64,000 nucleotides of DNA from Rhodopirellula sp. (GTDB lineage Bacteria > Planctomycetota > Planctomycetia > Pirellulales > Pirellulaceae): positions 37,866 through 101,865 of the forward strand of contig DOPG01000012.1 of NCBI GenBank assembly GCA_003513555.1, given 5' to 3'. The notes below the pieces were generated by a model. That model did not search any database. It saw only the letters and a program-made list of their open reading frames with translations, and had not been told where the DNA came from. The translations under genes were made by a program, and so were the position numbers. This document shows positions 45,244-54,999 of the stretch, piece by piece (position 1 is the stretch's first letter; each line of letters opens with the position of its first letter).

Positions 45244-46407
45244 CTACTTGGTCGCTGCGGGCAGTGTGGGAAGCTCTGGCAATACAAGTCCACCGGCTTG
45301 TGCCGGTTCCGGTACTACACTTGCCGGAGTGCCAACTCCGAGGTTCACACTAGGCGTCACTGAATTTGGACTCACAGCTGCGACGGGTTTCGCAACTTCA
45401 GTTTCCGCGACTTCGGTAAATGTCTTCGCAATTGTTGCTTGAGGAGCAGCCTGCGCGACCGGTCCGAGTTTGGCATCAATTTGTGTTAGCAGACTACGAG
45501 ACCGATCCACTGCCAACTTCACGGCAGGATCAGCAACACCCTGCTGCTGTGATTGCAAAGCCTGATTCAAATAACCCCGAGCACCCGCGACTTGGCCATT
45601 GCTATAAAGCAAGTAAGCCATATTGTAGTTAGCGATTGCAGGCTTGTTGTTGGCAAGCAATACCTGATAAGCAGCCGTTGCATCACCACCACCGAACCGA
45701 ACCGTGGCAAGACTGTTCGCATACTTGGAAGTCCCTGGAGCCAATTCCAATGCTTTCTCAAGAGCAGCAACTGACCTCGGGTAATCTCCAACTGTGTTCA
45801 ATGCCAAACCCAACTCGTTGTACAAAAGCGCGTCATCTGGAGCACCGGTGATGGCTTGCTGAAAATACTGAACGGCCTGCTGTTGATTACCTTGTCGCAG
45901 GTGCAATCGCGCGATACTTGCGAGGGCTTCAGAATTGCCGGGCGCGGCTTGCAAAGCCTTGCCATAACTTTCCATTGCCTTGGTATTATCACCTGTTGAT
46001 TCCCAAAGCCGTCCGTTCGCTACATAAACTTCCGGGCCAACGCTTGCTGGCTTATTGGCCAGACTAAGTGGATCATTGATCACCTCATCCTCTGGCGTCT
46101 TTTCATCGCCAAAACGAAAAACGCCAGTAACCGCGTCCGTCGTCTTGGAAAATGCTTTCTTCGCATTGTCGCCAAATGAAGCCAGCTGACCCTTGGTTCC
46201 TTCAGCAGAATCAGCAATCGCTTCGCTAATACCAGGAGTCGTATCAACCGTCGCTTCCTGCTTCGAGAAAGGATTCATTGAGGATAGGGAAAAGCCGCCG
46301 CTGGTGCATCCGGTCAATGAGACCGTTGTTCCAACAACAAGGCTTGTGACGAGAACTTGTCGAAGTTTGGGCACTGAATTCACGGCTAGTTTCTTTCTCC
46401 TCTGCAT
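45244..46407 (-). CDS. TPR-repeat lipoprotein
   Basis: About 387 residues. The preferred ATG at 46407 gives a signal peptide ending in the lipobox SLTGC (Cys34), so the protein is lipid-anchored. A Ser/Asp-rich spacer leads to tetratricopeptide repeats: VYVANGRLWESTGDNTKAME, SYGKALQAAPGNSEALAS, IARLHLRQGNQQQAVQYF, LLYNELGLALNTVGDYPRSV and a last pair around MAYLLYSNGQVAGARGYL. The C-terminal ~90 residues are Pro/Val/Ala-rich. TPR lipoproteins serve as scaffolds in envelope complexes such as pilus or secretion machinery; here no such genes are near. A strong terminator follows. Confidence 0.9.
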   Translation of the reverse strand: MQRRKKLAVNSVPKLRQVLVTSLVVGTTVSLTGCTSGGFSLSSMNPFSKQEATVDTTPGISEAIADSAEGTKGQLASFGDNAKKAFSKTTDAVTGVFRFGDEKTPEDEVINDPLSLANKPASVGPEVYVANGRLWESTGDNTKAMESYGKALQAAPGNSEALASIARLHLRQGNQQQAVQYFQQAITGAPDDALLYNELGLALNTVGDYPRSVAALEKALELAPGTSKYANSLATVRFGGGDATAAYQVLLANNKPAIANYNMAYLLYSNGQVAGARGYLNQALQSQQQGVADPAVKLAVDRSRSLLTQIDAKLGPVAQAAPQATIAKTFTEVAETEVAKPVAAVSPNSVTPSVNLGVGTPASVVPEPAQAGGLVLPELPTLPAATK

Positions 46408-46530
46408 CACACCGATGTGCAGCAACAGTGGAAATGAATTGACGGTTTGATCCCTATCTGCTGTTAAAAACAGATCGACCGTTCTGACCGACAAACTTTA
46501 ACGCCAATCATCAAAAGCAGCTAAGGAAGC

Positions 46531-46564
46531 AAAAAAGGATGATTTCCCCGACGGGAACCATCCT
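46531..46564 (-). terminator. Rho-independent terminator after the secreted 189-aa gene
   Basis: AGGATG (46536-46541) pairs with CATCCT (46559-46564) and the stem continues inward with one mismatch; on the minus strand it is followed by a run of T (complement of 46531-46535). It separates the secreted-protein gene from the TPR gene. A second small hairpin, CCGTTC/GAACGG, is at 46583-46599. Confidence 0.7.
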
Positions 46565-46633
46565 ATGAATGAGTTTCACGACCCGTTCTTGAGGAACGGC
46601 CACAACTATCCGTCAGCCCTTTTCACCTCGATG

Positions 46634-47200
46634 TCACGGGCTGGCAATCCCCGGCGTGCCACCCGCACTACTGGTGGGCAATCGAGGCGCTGCAATGTTC
46701 TGTAACCAGTCACGGTTGATCTTTGTAGCCCAAGCTCCCGGCGAGTGATGAGGCTGAACTTCGGTGATCTGCACATCAGGCAGGGGGCCCTGTACGTCTA
46801 TCCGACTGATAGCATCACGTACAGCAGCAACTCGCGATGCTGTCTCGCGCTCACTTCCTCCACGCAGCACGAATACCGTACGTCGTGACTGAGGAGATTG
46901 GGTGGCAATCCAATAGACACGCTTGTTGCCTGATGCCATCAAAGCACTGTCGCCCGAGCGGAACGACTCATGCCCAATCGTGTTGTGCATTCTCCAGCCA
47001 TTGGCCTTCATCATCTCGAATGGCGCAACCACATTCATCGCATCAGCCTCGTTGAAAGGAGCAGGCCATGCGTTGTTGCGATGGTAACCAACATGCATTT
47101 TTTGCCAAAAATGATTCCAATCAGCAGAAACGGATGTGCCGGTCGTTACCAGAGCTACCACGACAATGACCGTTCGGGTCAACGTATTGTTGATTTTCAT
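46634..47200 (-). CDS. Planctomycete-type secreted protein
   Basis: About 188 residues from the ATG at 47200, which starts a signal peptide (TRTVIVVVALVTTGTSVSA). The mature part opens with DWNHFWQKMHVGYHRNNAW and PAPFNEADAMNVVAPFEMM, a pattern I associate with planctomycete-specific exported proteins. It then has VFVLRGGSERETASRVAAVR, a possible small alpha/beta domain, and a Pro/Gly-rich tail ending GGTPGIASP. No catalytic motif is evident. The gene lies between the S4 protein (upstream, 175 bp) and a terminator. Function unknown; a periplasmic or surface role is likely. Confidence 0.75.
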   Translation of the reverse strand: MKINNTLTRTVIVVVALVTTGTSVSADWNHFWQKMHVGYHRNNAWPAPFNEADAMNVVAPFEMMKANGWRMHNTIGHESFRSGDSALMASGNKRVYWIATQSPQSRRTVFVLRGGSERETASRVAAVRDAISRIDVQGPLPDVQITEVQPHHSPGAWATKINRDWLQNIAAPRLPTSSAGGTPGIASP

Positions 47201-47375
47201 GACAGGCAGTTCCTTCCGCCTCGCTTGGGGGCAGACGTTCCAGTCTGCGGTGTAATCAAATGACTTCATGGCAACAGATCCATACATCGCCCAGCAGTCT
47301 TAAAGATCGGTCATTACACCACACTGTCTGCTCAAACGCTCACAGCTTCCATCCATTCGGCAAAACCGGAAAAGT

Positions 47376-47591
47376 TTACTCCTCAAAGGGTGTTACTGTC
47401 AGAACTTCACCCAGCAGGCCAATTCTGTCTCCCAGAGCCAATTGCTTGCGTCGCCGCGTCTCAACACTGCCATTGACCGTCACATCGCCAGCCTGAATGT
47501 ACATTTTCGCCTCGCCACCCGTCCCAACCAAACCACTTCGTTTGATAAAGTCATCAAGCCGTATGATGGTTTTATCTTGCTGCTTTTTCAT
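47376..47591 (-). CDS. S4-domain RNA-binding protein
   Basis: A 71-residue single S4 domain of the YbcJ/YaaA type: IIRLDDFIKRSGLVGTGGEA, KMYIQAGDVTVNGSVETRRR and KQLALGDRIGLLGEVLTV. The GDVTVNG turn is the S4 RNA-binding signature. The start at 47591 removes 24 unrelated upstream residues. Such small proteins bind structured RNA; their cellular role is poorly known. It lies upstream of the secreted 189-aa gene and is divergent from the enolase-superfamily gene. Confidence 0.9.
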   Translation of the reverse strand: MKKQQDKTIIRLDDFIKRSGLVGTGGEAKMYIQAGDVTVNGSVETRRRKQLALGDRIGLLGEVLTVTPFEE

Positions 47592-47780
47592 TTTCGTTGT
47601 CCTCAATGCGACTCTAGCAAACGGTTGCAAAATGCTCGGCTCAGGACTTGAGGGAAACGCCATTCCGCACCTGTTCCCAAACTCAAATGAGCTTCATGAA
47701 AGACCGCGTGAGAATTGGTCTACCCGGCAACTCAATCTTCTTTGCTCGCCTACCACCTAAACAAAAGCTGAACTCAATCG

Positions 47781-49208
47781 ATGAGCATGCAAGTCCATCA
47801 AATTGATTTTCACCGACTCGACATGAAGACACGATTTCCGTTTCGGTACGGTATCGCAAGCATGTCCGAAGTTCCACATCTATTTGTGCGAATGCATGTA
47901 GAAATTGACAATCGAATATGGCTGGGAACTGCATCAGAAGGCTTACCACCAAAATGGTTTACCAAGAATCCTGAGACGGACTTCAAGGCTGATGACTTAC
48001 CTGAAATGCTAACCGTCATAAAACAGGCAGCACACTTTGCCACGACAGGAACTACATACCGCGATTTTTTTTCGTGGTGGATGAATCTCACTGAGCGACA
48101 AACCGTTTGGGCAACCGAGACTGGACAACCACCGCTGTTAGCCAATCTCGGAGTCAGCCTGATGGAACGTGCTGCATTGGATGCTACGTGCCGACAACAA
48201 AAATCATCACTTTTCACGGTGTTAGTTCAAAATCGATTGGGAATTGAATTATCTGCAATTCGCAGCCACTTAAACGGAATGCAACCGGCTGACGTTTTGC
48301 CGCCGCAACCACGCAACCGTGTGCAGTTAAGGCACACCATTGGTCTTGGTGATCCCCTGACTGAATCAGACATAGCGGCTGATGAAAAACTGGAAGACAA
48401 CCTACCACACTGTCTGACGAGCAACATCAAACGCTATGGTCTTCGCTATTTCAAAATCAAACTCTCTGGGAACTTGGATGCTGACCTGCCTCGAATGCAA
48501 GTGCTGTCAAAACTGCTTGACAAACAGGTGGGTGAATCGATGCGATTCACCTTGGATGGTAACGAACAATACGCAACGATGGCCAGGTTTCAGGAGCATT
48601 GGCAAAAACTAAACAGTGATACATCGATCCGACGCATGGTGGACCAGTCATTGCTATTCGTGGAACAACCAGTGCACCGCGATTCAGCGCTTCTGCCCGA
48701 AGTGAAAAAGACTGTGTCGGATTGGCAGGATGCCCCACCCATCATCATCGACGAATCTGATGCAGAGATCGATTCGCTGCCAACCGCTTTGAAACTTGGT
48801 TATTCGGGGACAAGTCACAAAAACTGTAAAGGAATCCTCAAAAGCATTGCTGCTTTGGGAACGATTAAAAAAGAACAATCGGTCAATAGGCAACTCATCC
48901 TGTCTGCTGAGGATCTGGGAAATATCGGGCCAGTTGCCTTGTTGCAGGATCTAGCCGTCGTAGCTGCGCTGGGGATTTCCCATGCAGAACGAAATGGGCA
49001 CCATTACTTCGCTGGTTTGGGCATGTTTCCGGAACCGATTCAGAATCAAACCGCAATCGATCACCCTGATCTTTATCAGCGTGAACCTTCTGGTTTATTG
49101 GCCCTGCGGCCCACCCAAGGGCAACTGTACCTGGATAGCGTGAATGCGGCGCCGCTCGGTATATCACAACAGATTGAACTTCAACATTTTGCCCGTTGGG
49201 ACATCTAA
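47781..49208 (+). CDS. Enolase-superfamily enzyme, mandelate racemase-like
   Basis: A 475-residue member of the enolase superfamily, longer than usual (about 370) because of N-terminal insertions. Catalytic positions appear in order: FKIK at 224-227, Asp259 in LDGNEQY, Glu295 in FVEQPV, Asp324/Glu325 in IIDES, and Lys347 in GTSHKNCKG. These fit three carboxylate metal ligands flanked by two lysines, as in the muconate-lactonising and dipeptide-epimerase groups. The reaction cannot be chosen: racemisation, cycloisomerisation or dehydration are all possible. Cytoplasmic, no signal. It heads a run of closely spaced plus-strand genes. Confidence 0.88.
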   Translation: MSMQVHQIDFHRLDMKTRFPFRYGIASMSEVPHLFVRMHVEIDNRIWLGTASEGLPPKWFTKNPETDFKADDLPEMLTVIKQAAHFATTGTTYRDFFSWWMNLTERQTVWATETGQPPLLANLGVSLMERAALDATCRQQKSSLFTVLVQNRLGIELSAIRSHLNGMQPADVLPPQPRNRVQLRHTIGLGDPLTESDIAADEKLEDNLPHCLTSNIKRYGLRYFKIKLSGNLDADLPRMQVLSKLLDKQVGESMRFTLDGNEQYATMARFQEHWQKLNSDTSIRRMVDQSLLFVEQPVHRDSALLPEVKKTVSDWQDAPPIIIDESDAEIDSLPTALKLGYSGTSHKNCKGILKSIAALGTIKKEQSVNRQLILSAEDLGNIGPVALLQDLAVVAALGISHAERNGHHYFAGLGMFPEPIQNQTAIDHPDLYQREPSGLLALRPTQGQLYLDSVNAAPLGISQQIELQHFARWDI

Positions 49209-49285
49209 GTGCGTGACAGCGTTGCAACACTGCACTGTGTCGTCCACACTATGCTGTCATCCTCACCACCTAGCCCACCGATTTC

Positions 49286-50638
49286 ATGTCTGATTCAACC
49301 ACTTTGACACGCCCTTGGTACCAACGCATCGGACCAGGATTGATTACCGCCTGTGTTGTCATCGGCCCCGGAAGCCTCATGACCAGTTCCAAGGTGGGAG
49401 CCAACGACAGCTATTCCAAACTATGGATCGTGATCGCGTCGGTTGCGTTCATGCTGGTTTACATGACGCTCGGAGCAAAGCTTGGTGCAGTAGCAAAGAC
49501 TTCGCCTGGAAATCTAATTCGCACAAAAGCAGGACAGTGGCTTGCCATTATGGTCGGTTGCTGTGTGTTCTTCATTTCTGCCGCCTTTCAGTCCGGCAAC
49601 AACTTGGGAGTCGCAGCTGCGTTTGATGCGTTCACCGACTCTAACACTGTGGTTACTTGTTTAGTCATCGCTTTTAACGTGATGGCCATCACGTTTCTGT
49701 TTGCCTTCCGGAATCTCTATCGAGTCTTGGAACGTCTCATGATGTTTCTTGTAGCATTGATGTTGATCAGCTTTGCGGTCAATCTGATCGTACTAAGGCC
49801 GAACTTGGGCGATCTATTCATGGGATTCATTCCATTTGTTCAATCGACTGAGTCTGCAGCAACAAAAACAGAAGGCTTGGACGGACTCATTTCCCTGCTG
49901 GGTTTAATCGGCACAACGTTTGTCATCACAGCCGCCTTTTACCAGTCTTATTTGGTCCGCCAGAAAGGTTGGGATGAGAATCAGGTTCAAAGTGGAATCG
50001 TGGATGCCCGTGTTGGCGCTGTCATCATGGCTTTGATCACCGTGATGCTAGTGTCAACAGCAGCTGCAGGGCTTTACACAGGATCGAAGGTACAACTGTC
50101 TAACCCGGTAGAAGTAGCGGAGGCATTGGAGCCAAGCTTTGGGGTTTTGGGCAAGTACATTTTCTGCTTGGGACTGTTCTCTGCAGCTTTCTCCTCTTTC
50201 CTGATCAACTCCATGATTGGTGGGTTCATCGTCTCGGATTGCCTCGGTCTGGGCAGCGATCCCAATGGACGCGCGCCCCGAGTCATGACCACGATCGCAT
50301 TGTTGACAGGAATGTCGGTGGCCGTGGCATTTCTGCTACTCGGATTTGACCGCACTCCGACCATCATTGCCGCTCAGGCCGTCACCGTTGTGGGAGCACC
50401 GCTGGTGGCAGGAGTTTTGTTGTGGTTATCGAGCAGCAAAGATGTCATGGGGTCCCATGTGGCCAGCACACCAACCAAAATCTTCGCAGGAATCGGTCTT
50501 GCTGTACTGATTGCCATCGCCGCCAATACGGCCATCAATACAGTACCCAATACGATCAGGAATTACATCAACAAGAACGCCGAGCAACCCTCACCGGACA
50601 CAACTGCTCCCAACCCAGCAAAATCCGCCAAAGATTGA
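49286..50638 (+). CDS. Nramp-like transporter with non-canonical metal site
   Basis: A 450-residue membrane protein with about eleven helices and the Nramp fold order. It opens with GPGLITACVVIGPGSLMTSS, where typical Nramp proteins carry the metal-binding DPGN motif in helix 1; here the two ligands are Gly27 and Ser30. In helix 6 the usual Met/Ala-Pro-His motif is replaced by AAFYQSYLVRQKG. Both halves of the transition-metal site are thus absent. Likely substrates are something other than Mn2+/Fe2+, such as Mg2+ or a non-metal solute, but that is inference. The C-terminus is a Pro/Asn-rich tail. It is 78 bp after the enolase-like gene. Confidence 0.88.
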   Translation: MSDSTTLTRPWYQRIGPGLITACVVIGPGSLMTSSKVGANDSYSKLWIVIASVAFMLVYMTLGAKLGAVAKTSPGNLIRTKAGQWLAIMVGCCVFFISAAFQSGNNLGVAAAFDAFTDSNTVVTCLVIAFNVMAITFLFAFRNLYRVLERLMMFLVALMLISFAVNLIVLRPNLGDLFMGFIPFVQSTESAATKTEGLDGLISLLGLIGTTFVITAAFYQSYLVRQKGWDENQVQSGIVDARVGAVIMALITVMLVSTAAAGLYTGSKVQLSNPVEVAEALEPSFGVLGKYIFCLGLFSAAFSSFLINSMIGGFIVSDCLGLGSDPNGRAPRVMTTIALLTGMSVAVAFLLLGFDRTPTIIAAQAVTVVGAPLVAGVLLWLSSSKDVMGSHVASTPTKIFAGIGLAVLIAIAANTAINTVPNTIRNYINKNAEQPSPDTTAPNPAKSAKD

Positions 50639-50741
50639 TACCGACTGTCAGCTTTCAAACAGTTCGGACAACTTGATTACCAACAGCAATGAGCAGACGG
50701 GCAGGCCCGTGTGACAATCACTTTGTAGCGAGGACCATTCG

Positions 50742-51491
50742 ATGCGCACGAACTGCTTCACTGAAAGTCAATTGCAGGAATTTCAGCGAACAGGACACGT
50801 GACGATAGATCATCTTTTTGATGCATCGACCATTGAAACTGTACTCGAGGACTTAACCATATGGAGCGGGCAATTTGTCAACACTCTGGCTCCGGGCGAA
50901 CAGCAATGGTTCCTTGAACGGGGTGACGAAAATGGAAAAACGCTGCGTAAACTCGATCACCCCGCCTTCCATCGAAAACCATTTCGCGAGCTTGCGACGC
51001 ACACTTCTTTAAAACCCTTGATTGAACAATTACTGGGATCACCATACCACTTGTTTTTCAGTCAGGTTTTCATGAAACCCCCTGAAGCGGGTAGCCCCAA
51101 GCCAATCCATCAGGACAACTTCTATTTTGGCCCTGATAACCTCGATGCAACGTTGACTGTCTGGATTGCCTTGGATGATGCAACACTCACCAATGGTTGC
51201 CTCCACTACTGCAACCATCACCAACACGAAGTGTTACCGCATTTTGCTCCTGAAAATGAACCATACAATTTGCAGATTGACACTACTCACTTTGACCAAC
51301 TTGCTTTGACGCCTGCTCCGATTCAAAGCGGTGGTGTTTCGTTTCATCACGGCAATACACCACATTTTTCGGCGGCAAACCAAAGTAAGAAATCTCGCCG
51401 TGCAGTTGCCTTTCACTACCTCCGAAATGATGCAGCGTTGATTCACTCGGGACTGGAATACGACCCTGCAATGCGAATGGACATCAGATAA
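50742..51491 (+). CDS. Phytanoyl-CoA dioxygenase (PhyH)-family protein
   Basis: A 249-residue Fe(II)/2-oxoglutarate dioxygenase. The iron motif HQD is at 123-125 in KPIHQDNFYFG; the distal histidine is in FHHGNTPHFSAANQSKK (His208), and the Arg that would bind 2-oxoglutarate is near 219-220. The N-terminus has the PhyH opening FTESQLQEFQRTGHVTI. The start has a GAGGA site ten bases before it. It should hydroxylate a small molecule; phytanoyl-CoA itself is not implied. Cytoplasmic. It lies between the transporter and an acetyltransferase in a probable operon. Confidence 0.92.
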   Translation: MRTNCFTESQLQEFQRTGHVTIDHLFDASTIETVLEDLTIWSGQFVNTLAPGEQQWFLERGDENGKTLRKLDHPAFHRKPFRELATHTSLKPLIEQLLGSPYHLFFSQVFMKPPEAGSPKPIHQDNFYFGPDNLDATLTVWIALDDATLTNGCLHYCNHHQHEVLPHFAPENEPYNLQIDTTHFDQLALTPAPIQSGGVSFHHGNTPHFSAANQSKKSRRAVAFHYLRNDAALIHSGLEYDPAMRMDIR

Positions 51492-51564
51492 TCAAGTGGA
51501 CATTTGACTCATCGCTGAGTCTGCACTCATTTCCACGCCGCACAACAAGCAACTGCAAAATCAC

Positions 51565-52386
51565 GTGCATCACGACATCAGAATTTTCCAATTGACTGAT
51601 ATCCCAGGAGCACTGGAATTGTGCCGAAACTCAGGCTGGAATCAACTGGCCCCAGACTGGGAACGATTGATCAAGCATGAGCCAACGGCATGCTTTGTAA
51701 TGAACGATGGCAAAAAAATCATAGGGACTGTCACAACCACTTGTTATGGCACCCAATTGGCATGGATTGGCATGATGCTAGTCCACGAGAAATATCGCCG
51801 GCAAGGGATTGCGAAAGCATTGATCAACACTTGCCTTGAACACTTACACTCAAGGAAAATCCGCTGCATTAAACTCGATGCTACGCCAACTGGAAAATTG
51901 GTTTACAGTCAGTTGGGTTTCCGTGACGAGTGGTCATTCCACCGCTGGCAACGAGAAAGTCATGCACAGGACGACCGCAACATGGTGGTGGTACCCGAGT
52001 CCGACGCAGGATGGAATCTGGATCTGGACAAGGCTGCTTTTGGTGTGGCACGCGGTCAGTGGTTGAAACGGTTGGCGAATCACTCGCGTGTTAAACGCTA
52101 TCGGGAAGGCTGCGGCATGGTGCGCGAAGGATACTTGGCCAGCTATATCGGTCCCGTCATAGCATCCAGCCCGGAAACGGCGAAACATCTCATTAATGAT
52201 TTGTTGGCCTCCACGAACCGCACTACATTCTGGGACATCCCTCAGCCAAATCGCAACGCTATTGCATTAGCACATCACTACGGCTTCCAGCCTGTAAGAA
52301 CCCTGACGCGGATGTGGACAGGACTGGAACTCACACAATGTGATCTCGATCTACAATACGCTATTTCGGATCCTGGCACGGGGTAA
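51565..52386 (+). CDS. GNAT-family N-acetyltransferase, two-domain
   Basis: A 273-residue protein with an N-terminal GNAT domain: IRIFQLTDIPGALELCRNSG, IIGTVTTTCYGTQLAWIGMM, LVHEKYRRQGIAKALINTCL (the acetyl-CoA pyrophosphate loop) and KLVYSQLGFRDEWSFHRW. The C-terminal ~130 residues form a second, degenerate half (GYLASYIGPVIASSPETAKHL ending LAHHYGFQPVRTLTRMW), as in many GNAT pairs with a YitH-like partner domain. The start is a GTG at 51565. The substrate is unknown. It is 73 bp after the PhyH gene and about 50 bp before the sulfatase-esterase gene. Confidence 0.92.
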   Translation: MHHDIRIFQLTDIPGALELCRNSGWNQLAPDWERLIKHEPTACFVMNDGKKIIGTVTTTCYGTQLAWIGMMLVHEKYRRQGIAKALINTCLEHLHSRKIRCIKLDATPTGKLVYSQLGFRDEWSFHRWQRESHAQDDRNMVVVPESDAGWNLDLDKAAFGVARGQWLKRLANHSRVKRYREGCGMVREGYLASYIGPVIASSPETAKHLINDLLASTNRTTFWDIPQPNRNAIALAHHYGFQPVRTLTRMWTGLELTQCDLDLQYAISDPGTG

Positions 52387-52437
52387 CGCAAAGACTGCTT
52401 GACCATGGCACTGCAACTCTCGATGGAAATCGTTCCA

Positions 52438-54999
52438 ATGAATCGACTTGTCGCGACAATCACAATCATCCTTCTGTCCACCTACGCAGTCGTGGGTGAT
52501 GAACCAGAGCAAAAGCAACATCGCCCCAATATCGTGTTCATTCTGCTCGATAACGTGGGAAAAGACTGGCTGAGAAGTTACGGCAGTCAGGAGAATCAAA
52601 CCCCCAACATCGATCAACTTTGTGCAACGGGCATGAAGTTTCGAAATTTCTATGTCACACCTGTCTGCAGCACCACTCGAACCATGCTGTTAACAGGACG
52701 GTATCCATTTCGAACAGGTTGGCATACACATCATGACTCAGCAATTTATGGTGGTGGATTTTTGGATTGGAACCGCGAAATCTGTTTCGCAAAATTGATG
52801 CAAGATGCGGGCTACAGGGCTTGTATTTCTGGCAAATGGCAAATCAATGATTTGTTCGCTCCCGGCCAGCAGAATGCTCTAGCAGAACATGGTTTCGAGG
52901 ATCACTGTATTTGGCCAGAAGCGAAACCCGGATTACCGGCCCACAAAAAGCGTTACTGGGATCCCTATGTGATACGCAACGGACAGAAAATCGATACCAG
53001 CGGGAGATTTGGACCCGACGTATTCACGGATCATTCGATAGAGTTCATGCGTCAGCACAGAGATGAACCGTTCCTGCTTTATCAATCGGCCATTCTCACA
53101 CACATTCCTGTAACAACCACTCCACATACAACTGACGAAAACGCATCTGCCAGAGAAAAATTTGCTGGCATGGTTCATTATGCGGACCACCTGATTGGCC
53201 GCCTCACTCAGGCAATCACTAGACTGGGCTTGAGGGACAACACTCTGATTTTTATCGCGACTGATAACGGTACCGACAATGGCTCAGACCAAGGAATGCC
53301 AGAAAGTCTGGGTGGAATGAGGAACGGCAGGATCTCCGACGAAGGTATCTATTCGTTAACCGAGCGTGGCATCAATATGCCATTGATTGTGAATTGCCCT
53401 GGTTGGATCACAAGAGCCGTTGAAAGCGATGCACTACTGAATGCTGCAGACATACTCCCCACTCTTGCGGACCTTGCCAGCGCCACCATTCCGGCCAATC
53501 TCTCGATTGATGGCGAAAGCTTTGCGGATATCCTCAGAGAGCAAAATGATGATTCCTGGACACGTCCATGGACCTTCACGCAATACGCCACAGATCGTGT
53601 CGTACGCGATCAACGCTACAAGCTTTATTCCAATGGAAGCTTTTTTGATCTGGCTGTTGATCCGTCGGAACAACAAGTGATTCCCCGAACGCAACAAAAC
53701 AATTCTGCTGAAGAAAGCAGAACCAAACTGCAACAAATTCTCGATCACTTTCCAATGAACAGCGAATTACCCTGGCAGTTTCGAAGCATCTCGGCACGCA
53801 AAGCACGCGCCGCGAAAGATGCACAAAGGAGAGCAGCATGGATCCGTAACGACATCGCACCGCCGACTCAGCTGGCAGACTACTACCAATGCCCCCCGGC
53901 CTATCAATCCCAAATGGGAGATTATCGTTCACCACTGGTGAGGGAAAATGGATCCACCATCAACACACCAGCGCAGTGGCAGCAACGGCGATCAGAAATT
54001 TTGGGTAACTGGCATAGACTCATGGGTCCGTGGCCAGAACTATTCGCTCAACCTGAATTTGAACAGATCGTCGTAACACGTCGTGAGAACATTACCCAAC
54101 GACAGTTAAAGATCAGAATCGGCATTGGTGGCGAAATGGTCGATGCTTTCATGTTGGTCCCAGATGGGGATGGACCATTTCCTGCTGTACTTGTTCCGTA
54201 CTACGATGCCCAGACAGGTATCGGAAAGGGTGTTGAACTGAGAGATTTTGGGTGGCAGTTAGCAAAGCGGGGGTTCGTCACCCTTTCCATTGGAAAACCT
54301 AATTCTGGAGTGAATTTCGATAACCCGCGTGATGCAGGGCATCGTGGACAATACTTTGGTAGCGAAGGCAAAGTAGTCAAAACTCAACCATTGTCAGCGC
54401 TCGCGTTTGCTGCTGCCAACGCGCATACGTTTCTTGCGTCCCGGCCAGAGGTGTATGCGGACCGGATTGGCATTGTGGGCCATTCGTTTGGTGGCAAATG
54501 GTCACTGTTCGCCTCATGCCTTTATGAAAAATTTGCGTGTGCGGCATGGTCGGATGCTGGAATTGTTTTCGATGAACGTAATCGTAGAAAAGAGAACCCT
54601 GGCGGATCAGTCAATTACTGGGATGCTTGGTACCTGGGTTTTGAACTCGGGAAATCCAACACACCATCGCAATCACAACGCTTCCGTAAATTGCCAAGCG
54701 AGGGAGAACCACGCACAGGATCATACAAAGCCTTGGTTGAAGGGGGCCACGATCTTACCGAACTGCACGCCTTGATGGCTCCACGCCCAGTTCTGGTTTC
54801 AGGAGGTACTGCAGACCGCCCCGAACGCTGGCTTGCACTGAATCACCTGATATCTGTCAACAAGCTGCTTGGTTACAAGAACCGTGTTGCCATGACGAAT
54901 CGAGATACACACGGCCCCAACTCTACATCTAATCAACAGATCTACGATTTCTTTGAGTGGTGGCTGAAGGAATCCAAAAATCAGCCGGCCCCGGAATGA
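52438..54999 (+). CDS. Sulfatase-esterase fusion protein, secreted
   Basis: An 853-residue exported fusion. Residues 1-20 are a signal peptide. The sulfatase domain (about 29-430) has RPNIVFILLDNVGKD, the formylglycine region CSTTR at 77-81, SGKWQIND and FIATDNGTDNG. The activation motif is normally C-x-P/A-x-R; here the third position is Thr79. The usual DD pair near the start reads DN and the GKWH histidine is Gln, so normal sulfatase activity is uncertain. An alpha/beta-hydrolase domain (about 500-853) follows, with GPFPAVLVPYY, the nucleophile elbow GHSFGG (Ser683) and a late THGPN (His825). The fusion suggests joint removal of sulfate and acetyl esters from one polysaccharide; this is inference. 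Confidence 0.92.
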   Translation: MNRLVATITIILLSTYAVVGDEPEQKQHRPNIVFILLDNVGKDWLRSYGSQENQTPNIDQLCATGMKFRNFYVTPVCSTTRTMLLTGRYPFRTGWHTHHDSAIYGGGFLDWNREICFAKLMQDAGYRACISGKWQINDLFAPGQQNALAEHGFEDHCIWPEAKPGLPAHKKRYWDPYVIRNGQKIDTSGRFGPDVFTDHSIEFMRQHRDEPFLLYQSAILTHIPVTTTPHTTDENASAREKFAGMVHYADHLIGRLTQAITRLGLRDNTLIFIATDNGTDNGSDQGMPESLGGMRNGRISDEGIYSLTERGINMPLIVNCPGWITRAVESDALLNAADILPTLADLASATIPANLSIDGESFADILREQNDDSWTRPWTFTQYATDRVVRDQRYKLYSNGSFFDLAVDPSEQQVIPRTQQNNSAEESRTKLQQILDHFPMNSELPWQFRSISARKARAAKDAQRRAAWIRNDIAPPTQLADYYQCPPAYQSQMGDYRSPLVRENGSTINTPAQWQQRRSEILGNWHRLMGPWPELFAQPEFEQIVVTRRENITQRQLKIRIGIGGEMVDAFMLVPDGDGPFPAVLVPYYDAQTGIGKGVELRDFGWQLAKRGFVTLSIGKPNSGVNFDNPRDAGHRGQYFGSEGKVVKTQPLSALAFAAANAHTFLASRPEVYADRIGIVGHSFGGKWSLFASCLYEKFACAAWSDAGIVFDERNRRKENPGGSVNYWDAWYLGFELGKSNTPSQSQRFRKLPSEGEPRTGSYKALVEGGHDLTELHALMAPRPVLVSGGTADRPERWLALNHLISVNKLLGYKNRVAMTNRDTHGPNSTSNQQIYDFFEWWLKESKNQPAPE

